Source: Lateolabrax maculatus (Eukaryota; Chordata; Actinopteri; Acropomatiformes; Lateolabracidae). Taken from it: a stretch of 64,000 bases of DNA. The translations under genes were made by a program, and so were the position numbers. How positions within the stretch are numbered: the stretch's first letter is position 1; every line of letters starts with the position of its first letter. The DNA is taken from positions 11,052,501 through 11,116,500 of the forward strand of contig CM062218.1 of the NCBI GenBank assembly GCA_031216445.1. The letters are read 5' to 3'. The notes below the pieces were generated by a model that saw only the letters and a list, made by a program, of their open reading frames with translations, was not told the origin of the DNA and ran no database searches. Shown here one piece after another: positions 36,120 to 48,894 of this stretch.

Positions 36120-36790
36120 TGTGCCTTGGGAAGGGCTCACAGTGGGACAGTGGCTAGTTTGGGACACTGGGCAGGGGAAAAGCCTTTTGATTAATCATTC
36201 AAATCCTCCTCAGAATGCTCCAGAGGACTGATGGGATGTGGCGTTTCAAAAGATCTGTGGGTCAGAGAGCCTTTGAACTTTGACCCTTGAACTGTGGCTC
36301 TTCACAAAGGCCGGAGACAAAGGGGGTGAGCAAAAGTTGCACCTCCTGAGCTGCACAGCATGAGCATCGTGGTATACAAGAAATCTGACATTTGGTGAGG
36401 AAAAAAGATCAAAATAGGTAGGTAGTTAACAATCCAGAGTTTTGCAGTGTTATCCCCTCAGAAAGATGAAGTTAGACATTTGTACTTTGTGAGGATCATA
36501 TTGTTAATTGCTGTGTTGATAGGGACAATTAAAAAATGTCCCATTTGGAAATAGCATGCCGGTTAATTGTGGCGCTCAGATCTCTTGAATAAATAAAGAA
36601 GAGAAAATGAGAGAGTGCAGGACAGCTAGAGAAAGCCATTGAGGGTTGGCAGCCCTCCTGTTTGATTAGCCATTAGCCTCTGGTGATGGGAGTCGCAGTC
36701 AGAGCGCCACTCCCTTTGATTACAGCACAAGAGAACGCCGGAAAAATAAATCTCCCCAGCCAATACATAATACTCTTCAGGGGGCTGATT
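36120..36790. promoter_or_regulatory. Candidate enhancer with a triple DR1 array
   Basis: Complex, repeat-free block. TGAACT-T-TGACCC-T-TGAACT at 36274-36293 gives, on the minus strand, three nuclear-receptor half-sites each spaced by one base, so two overlapping DR1 sites. CTTTGAA at 36271 is also a TCF/LEF-like word. Further CTTTTGATTAATCATTC lies near 36183, and GTTTGATTAGCCATTAGCC near 36660. No exon structure is present. It lies 2 kb from the consensus DR1 at 34177. Function is inference. Confidence 0.4.
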
Positions 36791-38639
36791 TGGCTTGTTG
36801 CGTTTTCCCTCCCTCTTATGTTGTAATCAGGCATTGTGGAGAAAAGGAAAAAAAAAAACAATAAAACATAATCATACATAAACATTATATGTAGCCTAGA
36901 GCCAGAACTTCTGAAGGTGCTGAGATTTGTTGGATTCCAAAATGCATTCAACAAACCTGCTGAAACTGTTTTACTATCTGAAACTAACTGGAGAGCTGAG
37001 ATTGACAGGTTTCTGTGCAGGGAAGACAAATGGCAAAAATCAGTAGTGTGAGAAAGAAGACAGGCCTAAACTTCAGCGTAGATTAGTTTTTAGGACCAAC
37101 CTCAGCTCAAAGCAATATGGTAAGCAACATTTTTACGATGCCAAAGACTTAAGCTTGACTTAATAGAGCTTCCTTTCAAGAAAACAGTAGGGATACTTAC
37201 CAGCATTACTTTCAGTCTAATACTGATGGCTGCTTTCAAGAAACATTTTACTTTCTGTTAAGGCTCAAGTTCAAATAACAGTGACAAAATGCCTACACTC
37301 TGCTGATGTGTCCTTGAAAATGATAACTCCCAGCCAGCTCCAGGGTCACTGCTCTTTACTCTGATCTCCCTGAATGGGAACTAAAAAGCAAAATGTATCT
37401 TCGGGGCATCAATTGAGTATCTATGAAGCTCAAGAGAACATGTTAAAATGTTGCTTTATTGTGATAGACGTGCACAAATAAGAATATAGTCAGTGGTTCA
37501 TAAATGATGCATCAACACTGACAACACCTAGTAAATCTCTTGCTTGTGATCCAGTCCAAGATGAATTTTTTTGGCACTCTTTACTCCGGGAGAAGTGCGG
37601 CGCTGAACACAACAGCTGGCAGTTCATGCCCCCTGCTATTTTCTCTCCAACACACCCCTAATTTCTTTTCGGCTCCCCCTCCCCTGTTTTCATGCTTGAC
37701 TTGCAGCAGCTTTTGTCCAGTGGCGGAGCAGCTCGTCAGTGAAGAGGGAGTTGGGGCGAGGGGATGGAGGTGGTGGTGGTGGTGGTGGTGTTGGGGCCCA
37801 GTGGCTGGACTGTGCTGTAAGATGGCTGGAGGAGGCCTCCTTGTACTGCCTTCGCCTCCTTCAGATGTGCAATCAACACTTGAGGAACATGCTCTTTTCA
37901 TCTTGAGGTCTGCCGGTCGTAACATCTGTCAATAAACCCATGTGATGGTCCCTCTTCCTCTCGGGCTTTATCTACTCCCATCTTCCAACTCCTCCCTCCC
38001 TGTTGTCTATGTAGGAGTACCCTCTTTCCCCTTTAGTTACCCCTCTTTCACACTTACAACAAAACTCTACCAGCAACTGAAACACATTCTTACCGACTGT
38101 GATGCACTATGCTGAAACAAATCAAATGGATGTCCAAACATTGCAATGCTTCTGCTCCATTCACCGTCTCTAGTCCCCACAGGTTCCCTGGTGTGCATCA
38201 TGTTTGTATGTGCGTGACATGATAGCCTGAGGGCTACAAGGTTGACAGTCCACTCACAGGACCTCCTGCAGTGTTTCTAGCAAGGGTTAAACCTGACAAA
38301 CATGACTCTTGAGGACTAAGTGAAACAGGCTTTAATTCTCTGAAAAACCAGTTCCTGGTAAAAAGTGAATTTGACATATTCTTGCACTAGAAGCATAAAA
38401 GGGGTCTTTAACGAACACTAGACAATGGTAATCATACTGAAAGGACTCATTCTGACTGGAGAGAGTCTGGTAAAGTATATAATTCAGTAACAGTCTCTTG
38501 TTGCAGCTCTCAGACAGAATCATACGTACACTGATTGGGGAGTCATGCAAAGGAAACAGAAAAGAGTCTACAGCCAATATTTAAGGCTGTCCTCCCAACT
38601 TCAGCATTCTAACATGATCACACTGACAATGCTAATACG
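36791..38639. other. Non-coding DNA
   Basis: No exon is recognised. A GGT trinucleotide run (37768-37790) creates polytryptophan and polyhistidine ORFs (37540-37935 on +, 37581-37925 on -) that are artefacts. The rest is plain. Confidence 0.5.
37768..37790. repeat. GGT trinucleotide repeat
   Basis: About seven to eight perfect units. Confidence 0.92.
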
Positions 38640-39210
38640 CAGATGTTTAGCATATATCATGTTTACCATGTTCACTTGCTTATTTTATCATGTTGGCATG
38701 AGAACATTCTGTAATTATCATTGAACACAAATAGCTTAGGGAGGATGGGAATGACTTTTTTGTGGGAATTTGGTCATAAACCAAAGTATTTATCAAATTT
38801 TGACCTGATGATGGCGCTAGATTCAATTAATCCTGACAGGGAATTAAATATCTGTACCAAATCCCAACCTCAATCTCATAGTGGCGATAGAGGAAAACAC
38901 AGTGGATCTCTAAAATAATTAGGATTCATCATCAGATAACCATGAATGTGTGCACAATTTTTTGTGCCAATCAATCTAGTGAATGTTTAGATATTTTACA
39001 GCACAAATGAAAACTTTGACCAGCTGACAGATGTTGTTAGATGAAAACACAGGGGGACCACCACCTTCACTAGGATTCATCCTTTGGGGAATAAGGATTA
39101 CTTGTTCCAAATTTCATGGCAATGTATTCAGTAGTTGTTGAAATACTTTAGTCTAGACCAAAGTGGTAGACTGACAAACAGACAATGCCAGAGCCATGGC
39201 TAAAAAATAA
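38640..39210 (+). mobile_element. Dispersed repeat family B, near full length
   Basis: Ordered words of a familiar teleost repeat are present: TTTAGCATATATCATGTTTACC, ATTTGGTCATAAACCAAAGTA, TTTGACCTGATGATGGCGC, AGGATTCATC (38921 and again 39071), ATTTCATGGCAATGTATTC, TTTAGTCTAGACCAAAGTGG and a terminal GACAATGCCAGAGCC followed by GGCTAAAAA. The two AGGATTCATC blocks about 150 bp apart reflect internal duplication typical of the family. No coding capacity is visible. Its class (non-autonomous DNA element or other) is not assigned. Confidence 0.75.
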
Positions 39211-39499
39211 TAAAACAAAAAAAAGAAGTCGACTACAAAGGGAAAAGGGGGGAGGTCGGGGGGAGCCAGACAGAGGAAGTGGCTGGGCGTTTGTTGGCCT
39301 GCTTGTATAAGGGACTGTTAGAGTCAAACGAGATTGTAAAAATGCCAGTCTTAACAGGCAGCAGCAGGATGTGTGGCTATTAAAGGAGAGCAGCCAGGTA
39401 CACACATGTAGAGCAGCACACACACGTACGATACAAACCGAAAACGCAGATTGCATGCAAATGGCCCGACGCATCACACTTTCTAATCAGGCTTTACAC

Positions 39500-40210
39500 T
39501 CCCTCCCACAGCAGGCTGGCCACGTGCTTCGTCCCCACAGCATTGTGGTAATTCTGCCATTGACAGCCAGTGCTGCGTGCTAAGCCGTTACTAGATGGAG
39601 GAAATTGATTAGTGTGCAGAAGACTCGCCCATGGTAATGAAGTTAGAGCTCAATCAGCTAATTATGAAGCATGTGACGTGTGTGTGTGTGTGTGTGTGTG
39701 AGTGTGTATATATGTTTACACAAATGCACAGGGATGGGAGGATATTGGCAAACATTACATGTGCAGACATGTTGGTATACACATGTATGCTTGGACTTGT
39801 ACACACCTGCATGTAAACATAACAAGGTTCAGAAGTAACGCGATAGCGACTAAGAGAATTCCTTCAGGGGCAGTGCGGCAGGCTCAAAGTCACGTCTGCT
39901 TTCCCTCAATCCTCACTGCTTTCACTGTATATCCATCCACCAATCCTTTTTTTTCCCCTCTCCTTGTATGTCTGCCTCCCTCTCTTTCCTTGTCTGTCTC
40001 TCACTCTCTCCGCCCCAGCACAGACCTGGCTGTCCATCTCCAGTATTTTAAGCCAATCAGCCAGGCGTTCCTCACATCCTTAATGAGCTCATGGGGGATG
40101 TGACATGACTATGGCGACAGGCACCCACCGCTTCCCAAAAAATCAACATCCAGCTGCTGGCGGCTAATTGTCAAGTAAGCGGCAAATAATAGTAATATCG
40201 CAGACAGTGG
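39500..40210. promoter_or_regulatory. Candidate conserved non-coding segments around a GT repeat
   Basis: Two complex pieces, 39500-39670 (with TCAGCTAATTATGAAGC at about 39655) and 40020-40200 (with CCAGCTGCTGGCGGCTAATTG near 40150), flank the GT run 39678-39708 and a pyrimidine-rich stretch. They contain homeodomain-type words, an E-box and CpGs. No exon evidence. Regulatory role is inferred only. Confidence 0.28.
39678..39708. repeat. GT dinucleotide microsatellite
   Basis: GT run of about 12 units followed by GAGTGTGTATATATG. Confidence 0.95.
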
Positions 40211-40533
40211 GGTATCCCGATTTTTACAGACACGCACACACAGAAACACATCCTCTAAAAAAGAAGAAAAAAAAGCCTTTATTTCCTTGATTGTTTTCTC
40301 TTTTGAGTAAATTGAATTCTCAAATTTTCTCATCAGATAAGAATATGAGGACATTTATTTCCAAAAAAAAAAAAAACAACAAAAAAACTAGAGCTGAAAC
40401 GACAGCCCATTTGGATACAGATCATCTTTTAACAGTAACATCACAGTGGAAAAAAAACACTGTCTTCATGCTTCTACAAGGCTTCTGGGTAACTGGGTTA
40501 TGATAACTGTGTGAGTTTCTGAATCAATCATTT

Positions 40534-40555
40534 TAATAATAATAATAATAATAAA
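40534..40555. repeat. AAT trinucleotide repeat
   Basis: About seven TAA/AAT units. Confidence 0.92.
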
Positions 40556-40609
40556 TACTTATTTCAAACAGTTCATTTTTAACCTAATTCAAGAACATAA
40601 CTGAGATTA

Positions 40610-41060
40610 GGCTACTGCATTAGTCTTTCTGCCCTGCTTCATTAAGGCCCTGTTTTTTTCTGCCGCATGCAGGCTGAGTGTACTGGTTGCCATAGCAACA
40701 CAGTCATAATTTATCATAACCAAGTGGCTAATATGCCTATAAGCACTCTGTGATCTTTGACCCCACACTCACTGGCTGAAACACTTAATATTCCCATTCC
40801 ATTGTCTGCTAATTCTTCTCCCCCCTCACTCTCTCTCTCACTCTCTCACTCACCAGCTCTCTCGTTAAACGCATGTAATTGCCTAATTCAACATGCATTA
40901 GAAATGTAGTGTTTAAGTAATCATCTCAGATAAGATTGGGATAACATTTCAATTACCTTGTCGTTGCTTTATCTTTGCAGCAGTGTACATAACAATTAAA
41001 TAATCAACACGGCTTGACAGCAACAGCTGTTATGTATACACAGCATGTATACAAATATTC
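40610..41060. promoter_or_regulatory. Candidate enhancer with an RFX X-box and a DR1
   Basis: GTTGCCATAGCAAC at 40686-40699 fits the palindromic X-box consensus GTNRCC-NN-RGYAAC at every position, the binding site of RFX factors. Fifty bases on, TGATCT-T-TGACCC (40751-40763) is a DR1 on the minus strand. Further homeodomain-like words follow (GTAATTGCCTAATTC near 40876). The block is otherwise repeat-free apart from a CTCT stretch (40826-40862). No exon support. RFX sites commonly mark ciliary and neural regulatory DNA; activity here is inference. Confidence 0.45.
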
Positions 41061-43129
41061 ATAAATCTCATTTTATAGGATGCACTTTAGCATGTTTTCT
41101 TTTCGGTTGGGCAAAAGTAACAGGAGTGCTGTTTGAATTGTAGAAACTGTCAATCAACTTGACTGAGCAAAGTGCATGTGCATAATAAGATGTAGCCTAG
41201 ATGAAATTGCGCTTGAGCTTCATGACTAAAAGACGCACAGATGACTTGCAGAAACAGTGGCAGATGTTTTCTGTTAAGCGGGGTTGCCCTTAAATAAGCT
41301 TGGGTTGCCACTTCCACTCCTTCCCTTCCCTAGCGCCCATTTTATTAAGAAACACGTGAGGAATGTTGGTTAATAACTTCCTTACCAAGTCTTGTGGCTT
41401 TCCAGCTGAACAGCATTGTGTATGTGTGTGTTGCTGTTGCCGTGTGTAAATGTTCCTGCTGTTATGACAGAAAAGTTGGCCACCAGTTCTTTCCTCTCTT
41501 CACGATCTACATCCAGAGATGAGCCATCTGGAAATGTTGATATCAGTGGTTGCACTGAAACTTTTGATAAGGCAACGGTTAACCCCTTACCCATTACACT
41601 CAAACACGCGCTGATCTTCTGAACGTTTCCCCTATGTGACTCAGAGATAGACAGGTTGGAACAGACAGAAGGAGAGATACAGGAAGATAGAGATACAGCG
41701 AGTGATAGGATGCTAAACTCGATGTTCATGCCAGTATGACAAACCTGCACATATTCTAACCTGCTTTTGTTTGACTAGCATGTGGGTCAGGACAGTTACA
41801 GCCGGATATCCACTTCTACTTCAAAACTTGTTTTTCACTGCCTGAGACAGATAGCAATCTGAAAGTGTTCATTTGCAACTTCAAAGTATCAGAATAAGTG
41901 TGAGATTTGTGATGTTTCTGAGGGGAAACACTGTACTGTTGCAGGCAACTGAAACTAGGGCTGAGGAGGCCTTACTACAAATTGGTAAAAAAGCCAGCAA
42001 GGAAGTTGTGTTTCTACGCCATTCTATTTATGGGTTTGGGGGAAGAACACACAGACACACATGCCCAAGACTTTTTAATCTACTGTCATAGCCTAGTCTG
42101 TATTGTTATGTTTATGGGAAAATAATGGGATTTCACAAAAAGTATTGCAAATGACATCAAGGACATTTAGAGCACTCACAGAACATCAGCCAAAAAATGA
42201 ATTAAAAAAATACATTATTAGCTTTATTACTATGTTGTTTACAGAGAACAATGAAGAATTTATGATGAGGATCATTTAATCAACAAAACATACAAATGAC
42301 GATTAATGAGGAACCAGACCAGGATATCCGTGGATGAGAATATGTAAATGTTTGTATTTGTCCTCACTAGAAATCCTTTGAGGTTTTTTTTCTACATAAT
42401 GAAATTAAATTTGTTGCACGGTTATATTTAGAATAAACTGATTCGCTCTTTGAAAACAAGTCTTTATTTTATCATAGTGCCTATGCCAAGCTTAATGCAC
42501 AATGGATTTGAAACAAACGTCTGAGTTAATTCGTAGTATTAGACAACATTTAAGAAAAGATATTGGCAGATAAAAAAAACTGTTTCACTACATTTTCATG
42601 GTTTGTAAGGAAATGTGGCATCTTGGCAACGTAACTTTTGACACACAGAAAAAAACACACTTGATAGAGACACACAGCAGTTAGTGGGTCCGACCACAGG
42701 CTTATATTTAGATCAGGGAAACCACAATGTCTTGTTTCTCAACCGTCTCTTCTTCTCTCACATGCAACATGGAAAGAAGTGTGCAGTTCGATCCATCGCT
42801 GCACTCTTTATCTCTGTCTGCCTCAGTCACTCCCTCTCTGTTTATCTTTTCCTTCTCACACATTCCACCTCTTTTGTTCTCTCACCTTTAAACACTCCCT
42901 CACTTGACTCTGTATGCTCTCACATCTTTGTTATTTTTGTCTCTTGCTAGCTTGGTTTTCATTGTTTCTCTCATCGGCTTTTTCTTATTTCCTTCGCAAG
43001 CTGTCCCAACCCCCCCCCCCAACCCCCCCGCCCCCCGCCACCCACCCCCCTTAGGTCCTCATTCTTCCTCCATCTCACCGGGCTTTGCCCCCCGATATTC
43101 TTCCTCTTCATCTGCAGCTGCGTCTGAAT
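41061..43129. other. Non-coding DNA
   Basis: Plain AT-rich sequence with no recognisable exon, ending in a pyrimidine-rich region with broken C runs (43011-43050). ORFs around 41382-41750 and 42684-42950 have no family motifs. Confidence 0.5.
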
Positions 43130-43790
43130 TGAGCTGAGCACATCTGCCTCGGGAGTAGCCTTGAAAAAAGAGGGGAAAAAAAACGACAAAGTACAATTCT
43201 CGTGAGCAGTGGCCCCTGAGGGTTCATCACAAACTAGACAGCAAGCACGAAGGGCCTTTGCCTTGAAGCCTATTGTTCTCGACCCTGTTTGGTGGGGAAA
43301 GTGTGTGGGGAGAATAGGGCAGCCTTGCCATGTACGAAAGGCTTTATGAAAGCATATTACCTTAAAAAGAGGCAAATCAGACTTGTTTGACCTGTGTAAA
43401 AACCCACTGTACAAACTGTGTTAGTCTCAAAAGCATGTCCACAATCAGTAGATTGTAAACTTATTCAATTCTTTCAACTTGACTTCTTTTTTTTTTTTTA
43501 GCAATGTTTGTTCAGACTTTGTCCCTGGTAACTGGTAACCCGAACGTAAATTAGTGATAAATACGCAACTCTTCAACAAGATGACTTTAAATGGGGATGA
43601 AAGATGGAGAGAGAGGCGGGGGGGAGGGAAGGAGGAATGCACATCCAGTGATCCCATGATTTGCTCGCAGACAAGCCCTCCATAGCTCTTCAGCGCAGGC
43701 ACAATGAGCACTCTATCGAGGAGCTAACCAGCCATGTCAAGCCATTGCCTGTTTGATTAAAGGGCAAGAAAGAGGGGCTTTATCTGCTAA
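43130..43790. promoter_or_regulatory. Candidate conserved non-coding element pair
   Basis: Two complex pieces are separated by a T run and a purine-rich stretch. The first (43130-43340) contains CTCGTGAGCAGTGG and CGAAGGGCCTTTGCC; the second (43640-43795) contains GTTTGATTAAAGGGC and CTGCTAATGATTGG. Neither shows repeats, transposon words or an open frame with splice context. Regulatory status is inferred from texture. Confidence 0.28.
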
Positions 43791-44308
43791 TGATTGGGGG
43801 GAGAACAAAACTTATTCTGTTTTCGACTAGCATGGTTGGGAGGAGGACTTTTCTGTGCAGATTTTTTTCTAGTCATGCATAATAAAATGTCAATGTTTGA
43901 CCCGATGTTTGGGTGGAAGGATACAGTGGCTTATCCAGGCAGAGGTCAGTGAGCCCAAGAAAAGTCAATATCAGATACGGAGATGTATTCAGGCATTCAG
44001 GCTTAAGGAAACATGCCAGTGCAGACACTATACACACAAACACGTAACTGTTCATACATACACAAACCCCTCCAAGCACACAGTCGTATTTTGTCTCACT
44101 CCTTCCCCCTTGCTTTTACCTTTTTCAGATATTTAAACCAATACATATTGTTTAAAAAAGTTATTTGATGGTAAAGTCTTTATCCCAGTTTTAACTGAAC
44201 AGTTAAAAAAATATGTGATAAAACTTACACTGTCAGTCAAACTTTAAAAAAAAAAACTTAATTTAAGGCAACTATGTGAAAGGCGTCGCTCGTGGTTATG
44301 AACCTTTC

Positions 44309-44350
44309 AGAGAATTTTTACTCGAATCTGCAGCTCCCCTACAAGTTCCT
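44309..44350 (+). mobile_element. Dispersed repeat family A, head fragment
   Basis: About 33 bases matching the head of the 15290 copy with some four differences, including the word CGAATCTGCAGCTCCCCT. Nothing of the rest of the element follows, so this is a truncated copy. Confidence 0.55.
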
Positions 44351-45482
44351 TGTATGTGTACACATACTTGGTCAATGTAGCTGACAAAATTGTATATTCA
44401 ACCACAGTCTATATGTTGTAACTTATGGGTTCTTCTCAGTTTGTAAATAGGCCTTTTTCAAATAAGACATTTTGAGGTTACAGTAGAAAAAGCCCAGGTG
44501 TAAATACAACAGTTAATAATGGGTGAATTCCATTTAGCTGCTTCAGTTTCAGTGTCCTGGTATTGTTCATGCTGGCTCACTGTCACACTGCCATGGCTTA
44601 CCAGACCCTTATAAACCGGAGCCATTGTAACCGTTATTAGTACCACCTGTTCTTTTCCTAATATGACAAGTCAAAATGTCTGCTGTGAAAAATTGCTCAA
44701 AGATACTGATTCACTGAGCCTTTTCCCTGTTATTATGAGCTGACATTTTCCCTTCCACAATGACTGCTGAGTGTCTTAGTGTTCCACCAGAGACCTAAAT
44801 CTTTGTATTCAAGGACCTAATAATTGCAAGCTCTCTGATCCCAATGGGACTCTTAATTAGTGCAAGACAGGCATACTGGAAAGGTCAAACACGAAGACAG
44901 TTGACATCAGTTGTAAGACAAATATATAGTGTGTTGTCTGCTGCATGTGTCTAATTGGAGTGATCAAGATCTAGGTAATTGCTAATTAAATCCACGTAAT
45001 TTTAATTAAAATGATTTGTTACTTTACTCATACCTGTTCCTTACCTATTCCTCACTTATTTAAGGTATTTACAATAAGTACATTGCAGTAAAAACAAATT
45101 CTTTGAATGCAAAAAGAATAATTATTCATTGAAGCTTTTGAAGAGAACACGAAGTATACATAGAGCAGGAAAGAAACATGAGTGGCTATAATATTACATG
45201 CAGACACGTATGTAAAGCTTTTCAAAAACAAATTTGAAGAGCACTGAGCTTGAAACGTGTTGATGACATACCTGCATGCTACATTAAAGCCACTCTTAAC
45301 ATAATGACGCCCCGTGCACTTCAGTCAGACTGCAGTCACTCCTCTTCATTTGTCATAGACTGAAATGCCATCTTCTCAGCCTATAAATCACAGTCACTGA
45401 CCTTCAGCCTTCCTACTCCTCCTACATACAATTATCTGTGCTCTTAAGTTCCCCCCACTCATACAACAAGGACTCTTTTATC

Positions 45483-45485
<3 letters not shown>

Positions 45486-45526
<41 letters not shown>

Positions 45527-45535
45527 TATTTACTT
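45486..45535. repeat. AT run passing into CA run
   Basis: About 15 TA units followed by a short CA run. Confidence 0.95.
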
Positions 45536-46062
45536 ATGTATATATGCTATGCACATAATTAACATTTAAACAACCTGACTATTTTACAGTTTGTGTCTTG
45601 ATAAATGTGACAACGTTAGTCCTAGTGTTTAGAGTGTTAGTCCTTTCCCTCTCCATTCAGCTGTGAACCGAACCATGCAGCATTACCAGTGGGTAACGTG
45701 AGCAAACCAGCTACGGAAACACAACATGTAAATGACTGTTTTGGTGGCAACTATCTGTGTCACCACACCTCCAGCCCTGCAACAAGTGTTGCACGCAGCT
45801 ACCAGACCAGTCTGAGACCAAACTGATATAAACCCTCCATCAAACTACCAGTAAGACTGCAAACAAGTAAACCCCCAAGTTGTCAAATTAACAGAGTTAC
45901 TGGAATCCGTAACTGTAATGTAATTACTGCTTTTCAAGTTGTAATTCCTTAAAGTGTCCTTGGGTTACGTAAAAGGCGCCTAAAATTAAATTTATTATCA
46001 TTAATATTATAGTTTTTGCTTTGCTTAGGGCCAAATAAAATGGACAATATGTCAGATTAGCC

Positions 46063-46105
46063 ATAGACAGATAGACAGATAGACAGATAGACAGAGAGAT
46101 AGATG
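46063..46105. repeat. ATAGACAG octamer array
   Basis: About four to five units of GATAGACA, slightly degenerate at the 3' end. It generates a Ser/Ile/Cys/Leu-rich stretch in the minus ORF 45924-46121, which is rejected. Confidence 0.9.
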
Positions 46106-47807
46106 GATAGGTTTGAAGCATCTGTTTGTTTAATCAGAGTCTACTCTGCTTCTTCTCTGTGCATGCTGGGAAAATCCACCAACTCTCAGGCTTCTCCGTC
46201 TCATGGCAGTTGTAACGCTGCTGTCAAAGGCTCCAGTGTGTGTTTGTGTGTGTGAGAGTTTGTATTTTGGCGTGTGTATTTGTGTGTGGGTGAGCGTACC
46301 GTTTATAGTTCAGTAGTGCAGTGGGCTGATCTAGGCCATAATTCAAAGCCTATACACACAAACATACACACACACACAGACACATATGTTTATGGATCAG
46401 TCAGTCACAGAAATTCAACCTCGTCAAAATTAATTCCTTCGAACAATAATATTTTATGATATCGTATGATGTGTCGGAACACACGGGGCGCATCAAACAA
46501 AATGTGTTTGTATGTGTGTGTGTCAATGCAAGCGTCTGTTTGCTTATTTGACTGCTATTGACTATATCTCAGTCATGCCTAGCATAACATTTTCCCTTAG
46601 TTTATGTATCAGTGAGTGGTACGTCAAGGGAGTCCTAAAAACAAAGGCAGTTTTCAAAAAGCCTGTTGGCCATCAGGCTGCTATGATAGCCATAGCAGAT
46701 GTATAAACACTCCTCATACTTCCTACTGAGTGCTAAATGTTGGGAAGTCACAGTAGTGAGTGAGTGATGATACAACCTACAAAAGTTTGCATGCAAAAGT
46801 TTCTTTTTTGCGTGTTTGGAAAGTGGGGAATAGATTAGAGGATCATTAGGAAAAAAGGTGATTTTTCTCTCAGGAGTGTAATTAAAATATGGCCCTGATT
46901 TGAATGCGAGCAACACTAACAAATCTGTGTGGAAATGTTTTAATCCGCACAATGAAAAATGATACTGCGACTAAGTTAATACACTGTCCAGAATTAGAAA
47001 TAATTTTGTGATCTTGAAAAAAAAATTTTTTTTTGCTTTAAATTGTAATGATCTTCAATTTATAACATTAAAGATGCAAAAGTACTTTGCAGAACACAGA
47101 CAAGATCGTTTGTATCTTTTTTTAATAATCAAGAGGTGTGTTAAATAGGTAGAACAATGATCTTGCCAGCACTTGCTTCTTGGCAAAACAAGCAGATGAT
47201 ATATTATGGCCATTTGTTTTGCACTAGGTCCCATCAGGGCACTTTCTGAACACAAACTTGTTTTGTTTCTGGTGTGCTCATCCATGATGCCGCAAATGAC
47301 TTGCTGATATCTGGATAGTTGTTTAATGCTGAATCCATCTTGACCTTTTTTATAGTTGTTTTTATGTCTTTTAATTTGAATTGTCAATTTATTAAATGAA
47401 TAGAAAATACCAATATAACCTCAAGAGGAACAACAACGCATTATATAGTTCATCACTGCAACATACAGCCCAAAGGGTTGAACATTACTGCTCGGCTAAT
47501 ATGCCTCAGTGTATTCATTGACTAGTATCATTGAAAAAGAGCTCACTTTTCTTCACGATACGGTTGAGTGGTTTCAAGGGGCCATGTGGTTCTACAGCCC
47601 CTGGTTAGTGGGTGTATCTTTTGAATGAAGCCATAGGGTGCTATATTTTACAAGCTGTGCCACTGGAGTTTTTGTGAGGAACAGGGCAGGCCATTTGCAT
47701 TTGAAACAGCCTTGCCCTGCCCCTTTTTTCTGCCTCTCTCCCTGCCTCCATGGCCCCGGGATAATGCTCTCTTTTCCGTCCGGAGCTGGCCTGTGCACCT
47801 GTGGATT

Positions 47808-47838
47808 ATACACACACATATGCACACACACACATGCA

Positions 47839-47879
<41 letters not shown>
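47808..47879. repeat. CA dinucleotide microsatellite
   Basis: CA run of about 20 units (47840-47879) preceded by broken CA units. Confidence 0.96.
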
Positions 47880-47881
<2 letters not shown>

Positions 47882-48644
47882 CAGGGTCCAGCTGTGGGCT
47901 GGAGTGGACTGCTTGGTTTAGCTTAGCTCGCAGTCGCGGCTTCGCAGGCCTAATGATGTGCGACTGGCCATCTGTGAGCCTCTGCCTCTCTGCGACAGGA
48001 AAGACACAACCCATCTTCCACGTCATTTAAAGGTAGTCATGCTAATGAGGGGCGCCGAATGACTGCCAGACATATGTCTCTTTGATAAATTCAGATTTAG
48101 ACTAACAAAAACATATGAGCTTCTCACTGCTACTTTACGTGTCATGTAATGGTTACAACTAAATAAACTCTCCTCTGTGTGAAAGGTTGATTAGAGTCCG
48201 TGTCTGGACAACCGGGGTTTTTTTTTTTGTCCCAATTTGGAATGGCAAGTTACCCATGCTCTGCAGTTCTTATCACTGTAAACTCACACTGACATGTGGA
48301 GGGTGTAGACAGCCATGTGTCACGTAGAGACTTCACTTGTTTCCTTACACCTGTCAGTGAGGAGTTTCACCTGAAGGATGAAAGGCACAGAGAGGTTTGG
48401 AATCCAACCCGCTCTGCCTAGGTGCCTGAAAAAACCACTAGTAGAAGTCGCTGGTTATATTGAGCGAAAACGACATGATCCCTCACTGGCATCCCACCAT
48501 CTATAGCACTGCCAGTTATGCAAAGTTTTTGGCCATTAACCTTTTGTCGTTGACAAATTATTACCAGCCCAAAGTAGATAATGTTATATTTAAGTTTTGT
48601 TAAAGATGTCATTTTTTACAATAATATTCATGCCTACAAATCAA

Positions 48645-48712
<68 letters not shown>
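48645..48712. repeat. AT dinucleotide microsatellite
   Basis: About 30 AT units; able to extrude as a cruciform. Confidence 0.96.
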
Positions 48713-48716
<4 letters not shown>

Positions 48717-48894
48717 TCTATTATGTATTTCTTATCTACATTTAATTCACTGATCCAAACTTAATAAAACCATATCTTAAAATATAACAAGTTCATACAA
48801 AAAGTTATTTAAAATTTTGCATTGTTTCCCAGATGCTTGAACGCTGTTGTAGTGCTGCTGCTGTTTGTGTAAATTAGCTACTTTTGTTTGTGAC

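Larger units (their letters stand above)
43796..48640. other. Non-coding DNA with a few repeats
   Basis: Contains the family A fragment (44309-44350), the AT run 45486-45535, an ATAGACAG tetranucleotide-like array (46063-46105), short GT runs near 46240-46290 and the CA array 47808-47879. A complex piece at 47920-48060 with TCGCAGTCGCGGCTTCGCAGG may be a conserved element. No exon is recognised. Confidence 0.45.

Noticed and set aside
37540..37935. 131-codon ORF with polytryptophan
   Set aside because: Created by the GGT run; the opposite strand gives polyhistidine. No exon signals.
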